DNA of 64,000 nucleotides, from contig DATATB010000145.1 in assembly GCA_036268995.1 (NCBI GenBank), positions 1 through 64,000 of the forward strand. Direction: 5' to 3'. The notes below the pieces were generated by a model. That model did no database searches and had not been told where the DNA came from. It saw nothing but the letters and a program-made list of their open reading frames with translations. Positions 60,715 to 64,000 of the stretch are shown here, in pieces (position 1 is the first letter of the stretch; each line of letters begins with the position of its first letter). The DNA comes from DATATB01 sp036268995. Lineage in GTDB: Bacteria > Planctomycetota > Planctomycetia > Pirellulales > PNKZ01. The position numbers and the translations under genes were made by a program.

Positions 60715-61971
60715 ATGAGCTGGGACTGGACCAAGGCATCGTGGCGCGAAGCGTCGAAAGAGAACAAATTCTGGCGCTCCAGCGAGTTCAACAAGATCGA
60801 GACGGCGATCGGCAATTACGACAAGAACTCGACCAGCAATCTGGCCAAGCTCAAGGCGCTCAAGGCGATCTTGGACGCCATCTCGGCTTGGCGCATTTTC
60901 AAGCAGGAAGCAAAGGCCAAGACCGCCAAAAAAGACTTCAAGTCGCCACTGTCGGACAACTCGAAGAACATCAAAATCGCCGCCAAGGATACGGATCTGA
61001 AAACGGCCGGAGTGGTCGCAGCCGATGGCGACGTGAGCGTTCGGGCCAAGATTACGGACAAGCTGGTGCAAGACGTGGTCGCCGAAATCGATGCCGTCTT
61101 GCGAGTGGAACGTGCCAAGTGGGGCAACACGACCTTCACCGATCCGGCGGCCCATAACCCGAACAAGTTCTGCTATCTCGTCTCGGGTCAGACCGAAACC
61201 GCGGAGATCGTGGAATACCGCGAGGCCACCGTGAAGAATCCAGCGCTCATCGAAAACGCCGTCATCAGCGCGTCGGTGATTACGCAAGACAATTGCAACC
61301 TCTGGTCGCCGTCCGGCTTTATCCTGTCGGCGCCCGAGGAGTGTATCGGCGCCGGTTTCAAGGGCGACATGGCCGTGCGCAACGCGGCCTCCCGGGGACA
61401 CGAGCTGGAAAAGTACCGCGAGCTGCTCCGGCTCTACCTGGGCGAGCCGGGCTCCGAGGGCAGAGGCCTGCCGGAGGCCAGCTCCGTGGTGCGCCCGGTC
61501 GGTCATAACGAGGTGATGGTGTTGGGCCGAACGTTCGGCAAGATCACGACGGTGGCCGCCATTTACGTGTTGAGCGACGACACGGCTAAAACGGACATGG
61601 AAGCCACGCCCGCTGCGCTGGGAGATAAGATCGCCTCGTTTCAGCGCGGTTCGACGATCACCGACGTGATCGGCACTCGGCCGCTGGTGACCGAGCGGCG
61701 CATGAAGCAATATCAAGACCTGTACACCAACCTGCGCCTGCCGATCTTGCCAATTCCCGCGACGGCTGCCAAAAGCCTTGGCCAGAAAATGAGCGATCTC
61801 TACACTGACATGGGCGACGATGGCCGGTCGCTGTTTCCGATCCCCAAAAACGCGGTCGCTCACGGTTCGGAAGCGCACAAGGCTCTCGAGGCAGAAGTCG
61901 TTAAGAAGACCGCCACGAGAATTGTCCGGGACAAAACGCATCGCTGCCCGATCTGCACGCCTGCGAGATAG
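60715..61971 (+). CDS. Hypothetical Lys-rich protein
   Basis: This 418-residue protein is not one I recognise. It has a Lys/Asp/Ala-rich N-terminal half (about 1-130) without membrane segments, a middle with CYLVSGQTETAEIVEYREATV and DNCNLWSPSGFILSAPEECIG, HELEKYRELLRLYLGEPG, and a C-terminal CPIC. It has no signal peptide. ATG 60715 follows GAGGG. The codon choice and amino acid composition (far more Lys, Asn and Ile) differ from its neighbours, so it may have been acquired. It stands alone between the propeller gene and cutA. Confidence 0.65.
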   Translation: MSWDWTKASWREASKENKFWRSSEFNKIETAIGNYDKNSTSNLAKLKALKAILDAISAWRIFKQEAKAKTAKKDFKSPLSDNSKNIKIAAKDTDLKTAGVVAADGDVSVRAKITDKLVQDVVAEIDAVLRVERAKWGNTTFTDPAAHNPNKFCYLVSGQTETAEIVEYREATVKNPALIENAVISASVITQDNCNLWSPSGFILSAPEECIGAGFKGDMAVRNAASRGHELEKYRELLRLYLGEPGSEGRGLPEASSVVRPVGHNEVMVLGRTFGKITTVAAIYVLSDDTAKTDMEATPAALGDKIASFQRGSTITDVIGTRPLVTERRMKQYQDLYTNLRLPILPIPATAAKSLGQKMSDLYTDMGDDGRSLFPIPKNAVAHGSEAHKALEAEVVKKTATRIVRDKTHRCPICTPAR

Positions 61972-62013
61972 CAGAAGTTTGGTTCGTGGGGTCACCTGCC
62001 GGTGAGGCGTTGC

Positions 62014-62364
62014 ATGACCGGTTACATTCAAGTCGTGACGACGGTCGCCAACGAAGAGGAAGCGCAGCGGCTGGCCTTGCAACTGGTCGAGCGGCGGCTG
62101 GCGGCCTGCGTGCAGGTGACCGGCCCGGTGGCCAGCACCTACTGGTGGCAGGGCGAGATCGAAACGGCCACCGAATGGCGCTGCACGATCAAAAGCCGCG
62201 CAGACCTCTATCCACAACTCGAGGCCGCCGTCCGGCAGTTGCACTCCTACCACACGCCCGAGATCCTCTGCTCGCCGGTCACGGCCGGCAACCCGGCCTA
62301 CCTGGCATGGCTAGACGCCGAGCTGCGCCCGGCCGAACATCCAAACGAGCCGGCCGAAGGTTAG
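62014..62364 (+). CDS. cutA: CutA family protein
   Basis: This 116-residue protein matches CutA, a trimeric ferredoxin-like protein linked to divalent cation tolerance: YIQVVTTVANEEEAQRLALQLVERRLAACVQV, ASTYWWQGEIETATEWRCTIKSR and HSYHTPEILCSPV. Length is normal. ATG 62014 follows GGTGAGGCG; a GTG at 62002 would add four residues. The neighbouring mrp genes also concern cation balance, though that may be chance. Confidence 0.92.
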   Translation: MTGYIQVVTTVANEEEAQRLALQLVERRLAACVQVTGPVASTYWWQGEIETATEWRCTIKSRADLYPQLEAAVRQLHSYHTPEILCSPVTAGNPAYLAWLDAELRPAEHPNEPAEG

Positions 62365-62505
62365 TCTCGCCGGCCGTGCGAGGGGCATTGCTCGCCGTTT
62401 GACCGCTTGTCATCGGTGGTCGCGAGCAGCGGCGCGACTAATTGCGCTGCGTGGCTCGATAGTTGCGGGAGGCGTGGCGCGATTTGCCCAAACCAGGGAA
62501 CGCGC

Positions 62506-63039
62506 ATGGCCCGGCGCCCCACAGCCCCGCTCGTAAGACTCCGTAAGCTGTCGCGGCTGGCGGCCGGCTGGATCGTCACGTGGCTGCTGGGAATTGCGCT
62601 ATGGCTGTTGTTGGTGTCGAAGCTGACGGTCGAGGAGCTTCTGGCCGCGACGGTCGCGGCGGCGTTGGCGTGCATTGGCATTCGCGTGTTTCAGAATGCC
62701 GATCGCACGCCGTTCTATCCGACCATGACGATGCTGCTGCAAAGCTGGCGAATCCCCGGCGACTTGCTGCGCGGCGCCTGGGCTGTTTTTGACGGCCTGG
62801 CGCGCTACCTGGTCACTCGCCGCGCACCGCCGGGGGCGTTGCGCGCTGTCCAATTGGATCCGGGCCAGCCTGATGATCCGAAGGCCAACGCGCGGCGGGC
62901 GTTGATCATCAGCTACACCACGCTCACGCCCAATACGGTCGTGATGGGATTTGTGCCGGACGAGGGGCTGATGCTGTGCCATCAATTCGTGCCCAGCGAC
63001 GAATTGGCAATTGCCCAAGCCTTGGAGGCCTGCCAATGA
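62506..63039 (+). CDS. mrpE: Na+/H+ antiporter subunit E (MrpE/MnhE)
   Basis: This 177-residue protein has an N-terminal membrane hairpin (LAAGWIVTWLLGIALWLLLVSKL and EELLAATVAAALACIGIRVF), then a cytosolic part with YPTMTMLLQSWRIPGDLLRGAW and RALIISYTTLTPNTVVMGFVPDEG, the MrpE hallmark (S-x-TPNT). It helps build the multisubunit cation/proton antiporter. ATG 62506 follows AGGGAA. Its stop overlaps the next start (63036-63039). Confidence 0.92.
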   Translation: MARRPTAPLVRLRKLSRLAAGWIVTWLLGIALWLLLVSKLTVEELLAATVAAALACIGIRVFQNADRTPFYPTMTMLLQSWRIPGDLLRGAWAVFDGLARYLVTRRAPPGALRAVQLDPGQPDDPKANARRALIISYTTLTPNTVVMGFVPDEGLMLCHQFVPSDELAIAQALEACQ

Positions 63040-63287
63040 ACGTTTGGCTCTGGGCCGCGTTGGCGCTACTGACTGCTTTGATTCCCTGCGTAGTTACCTG
63101 CCTTCGAGGCGAGTTGGTCGACCGGCTCATCGGGCTGGAAATGGCCGGCGTGATCGTCACGCTCGAACTCATCCTGTTGGCGCAAGGCTTTCACCGGTCC
63201 TTCTTCTACGATCTTCCCTTGATGCTCGCCTTTCTTTCATTTGGCGGGGGCATGGCATTCGCCCGCTTCGTGGAACGCTGGCTATGA
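63036..63287 (+). CDS. mrpF: Na+/H+ antiporter subunit F (MrpF/MnhF)
   Basis: This 83-residue protein has three membrane helices and the MrpF pattern LRGELVDRLIGLEMAGVIVTLELILLA and FYDLPLMLAFLSFGGGMAFARFVE. It overlaps mrpE by four bases at its start and mrpG by four at its end, showing a tightly coupled operon. Confidence 0.92.
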   Translation: MNVWLWAALALLTALIPCVVTCLRGELVDRLIGLEMAGVIVTLELILLAQGFHRSFFYDLPLMLAFLSFGGGMAFARFVERWL

Positions 63288-63661
63288 CCCAGCACCCGGT
63301 GATCATTGGCCTGCTGCTGGGCCTAGCCGTGGCCATCGCCATCGTGGCGGCCGTGGGCATGGCCACGATGCGCGACACGTTCCAGCGGCTGCACTTTTCC
63401 GCGCTGGTGGTGTCGCTGAGCACGGGATTGGTGGCGATCGCGGTGTGGATCGACCACAGCGATGCGCAGGCCCGAATCAAGGTGCTGCTGACTGCCGGGT
63501 TGTTGTTCGTGATGAATTCGATTCTGACCCACGCCACAGCCAGGGCCGCGCGCATTCGCCGGCTGGGTAGCTGGGATCCGCAGCCGGACGAGCAGATCGC
63601 CGTGCTCGGCGGCGAGCACGGCACCGGCCCGAGGCACCACCGACGGAGGCGCCGCAAATGA
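63284..63661 (+). CDS. mrpG: Na+/H+ antiporter subunit G (MrpG/MnhG)
   Basis: This 125-residue protein has three helices and the MrpG pattern GMATMRDTFQRLHFSALVVSLSTGLVAIAVW and LLFVMNSILTHATARAA. The C-terminus is a basic tail ending HHRRRRRK. It overlaps mrpF and the next gene by four bases each. Confidence 0.9.
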   Translation: MTQHPVIIGLLLGLAVAIAIVAAVGMATMRDTFQRLHFSALVVSLSTGLVAIAVWIDHSDAQARIKVLLTAGLLFVMNSILTHATARAARIRRLGSWDPQPDEQIAVLGGEHGTGPRHHRRRRRK

Positions 63662-63900
63662 TCGTGCTGCAAATTTGCGTGCTGTTGCTCGTGGGTGCTA
63701 CCGGCTCGGCCGTGGTGTTGGTGCGCGTGCCGTCGCGGCAGTTGATCGTGATGAGCCTGTTCGGCCTGATGCTGGCCATCATGTTCGCCGTATTTCAAGC
63801 CCCCGACGTCGCCCTATCGCAATTGGCTATCGGCAGCGTGGCCCTGCCGCTGATGACGTTGTTGGCCTTGGTTGAACTGGGAAAGAAGAAAAAGAAATGA
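63658..63900 (+). CDS. DUF4040 protein, MrpA-C-terminal/MbhD-like antiporter subunit
   Basis: This 80-residue protein has two to three helices and matches DUF4040: VPSRQLIVMSLFGLMLAIMFAVFQAPDVALSQLAIGSVALPL. In Mrp systems this unit is fused to the C-terminus of MrpA; in archaeal Mbh/Mbx-type and some bacterial clusters it is separate. The order E-F-G-DUF4040-B seen here is the non-fused type. Confidence 0.85.
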   Translation: MIVLQICVLLLVGATGSAVVLVRVPSRQLIVMSLFGLMLAIMFAVFQAPDVALSQLAIGSVALPLMTLLALVELGKKKKK

Positions 63901-64000
63901 AACATCCCTGGCGAACGGCCGCATTCGCGCTGGGGGCCGCTGGTCTGGCCGGCTTGTACCTGGCCGCCTGCGCCGGCATTCCCACAGCGAACGAGCGTCC
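63897..64000 (+). CDS. mrpB: Antiporter subunit B (MrpB/MnhB), 5' end only
   Basis: The reading frame begins ATG at 63897, overlapping the DUF4040 stop by four bases, and runs open to the window edge (34 codons). MKHPWRTAAFALGAAGLAGLYL followed by AACAGIPTANER is a membrane helix start typical of MnhB. The call rests mainly on operon order; subunits C and D are expected beyond the edge. Confidence 0.6.
   Translation, partial: MKHPWRTAAFALGAAGLAGLYLAACAGIPTANER

Noticed and set aside
62365..62505. A longer mrpE start at 62407
   Set aside because: The extra 33 residues lack similarity to MrpE and the ATG at 62506 has AGGGAA at correct spacing.
1..64000. tRNA, rRNA or tmRNA genes in the intergenic regions
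   Set aside because: I looked through the gaps for cloverleaf-like arms and TTC-type T-loops and found none; a covariance-model search would be decisive.

Overview
The window is GC-rich bacterial chromosome, most likely from a planctomycete (Pirellulales-like). The main reasons are the adjacent DUF1501 and DUF1549/DUF1553 genes with CxxCH-type motifs (33725-37406), several sulfatase-fold proteins, PQQ-like beta-propellers, many zinc-ribbon/transmembrane/TPR proteins, and plentiful intergenic palindromic repeats. Lipopolysaccharide and envelope-precursor genes (glmS, kdsB) indicate a Gram-negative envelope. I found no rRNA, tRNA or CRISPR array.

Layout. 1-13.1 kb is mostly housekeeping: an IorB-like oxidoreductase gamma-domain protein, a TMTC-like membrane/TPR protein with two operator-like palindromes upstream, glmS, kdsB-pyrG (CTP synthesis beside CMP-KDO synthesis), a DUF1844 protein, sppA, a TIM-barrel protein, nadB and an ABC ATPase. 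13.1-15.1 kb is a mobile patch: a REP-associated tyrosine transposase between inverted 17-bp repeats, a truncated gene on its left, a hypothetical protein and a stretch of short repeats.

15.6-33.6 kb is the most unusual region. On the plus strand: atypical protein kinase, vWA protein, PP2C phosphatase, a zinc-ribbon/TM/Big-like protein, an SrfC-like dynamin-type GTPase, an SrfB-like Hsp70/actin-fold ATPase, a protein ending in a GrpE-like domain, and a zinc-ribbon beta-propeller. Facing them on the minus strand are a pseudokinase with a jacalin-like tail and a second zinc-ribbon/TM protein whose N-terminal domain matches the plus-strand one. I read this as one system: a TerY-P-like phosphorylation triad attached to an SrfB/SrfC NTPase machine that may have its own nucleotide-exchange factor.

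33.7-46.1 kb holds the DUF1501/DUF1549 pair, a SUKH protein, a small membrane protein, secreted TPR and hypothetical proteins, a Ppx/GppA-HD phosphatase and a 1300-residue glycosidase-like secreted protein. 46.5-57.3 kb is a surface-polysaccharide cluster: a sulfatase-fold protein without its nucleophile, acyltransferase, O-antigen ligase and Wzz-like protein on the minus strand; FemAB/GNAT-like transferase, NodB deacetylase, GT4 glycosyltransferase and an FGly-type sulfatase on the plus strand. 57.4-60.5 kb has a histidine kinase/response regulator pair and a secreted PQQ-like propeller. 60.7-64 kb has an unrecognised Lys-rich protein, cutA and the beginning of an overlapping Mrp-type antiporter operon (mrpE-F-G, DUF4040, mrpB) that runs off the window.

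Start codons were chosen from ribosome-binding sites, signal peptides and family length; several differ from the longest possible reading frame. All functional calls are from reading the sequence, with no database search.
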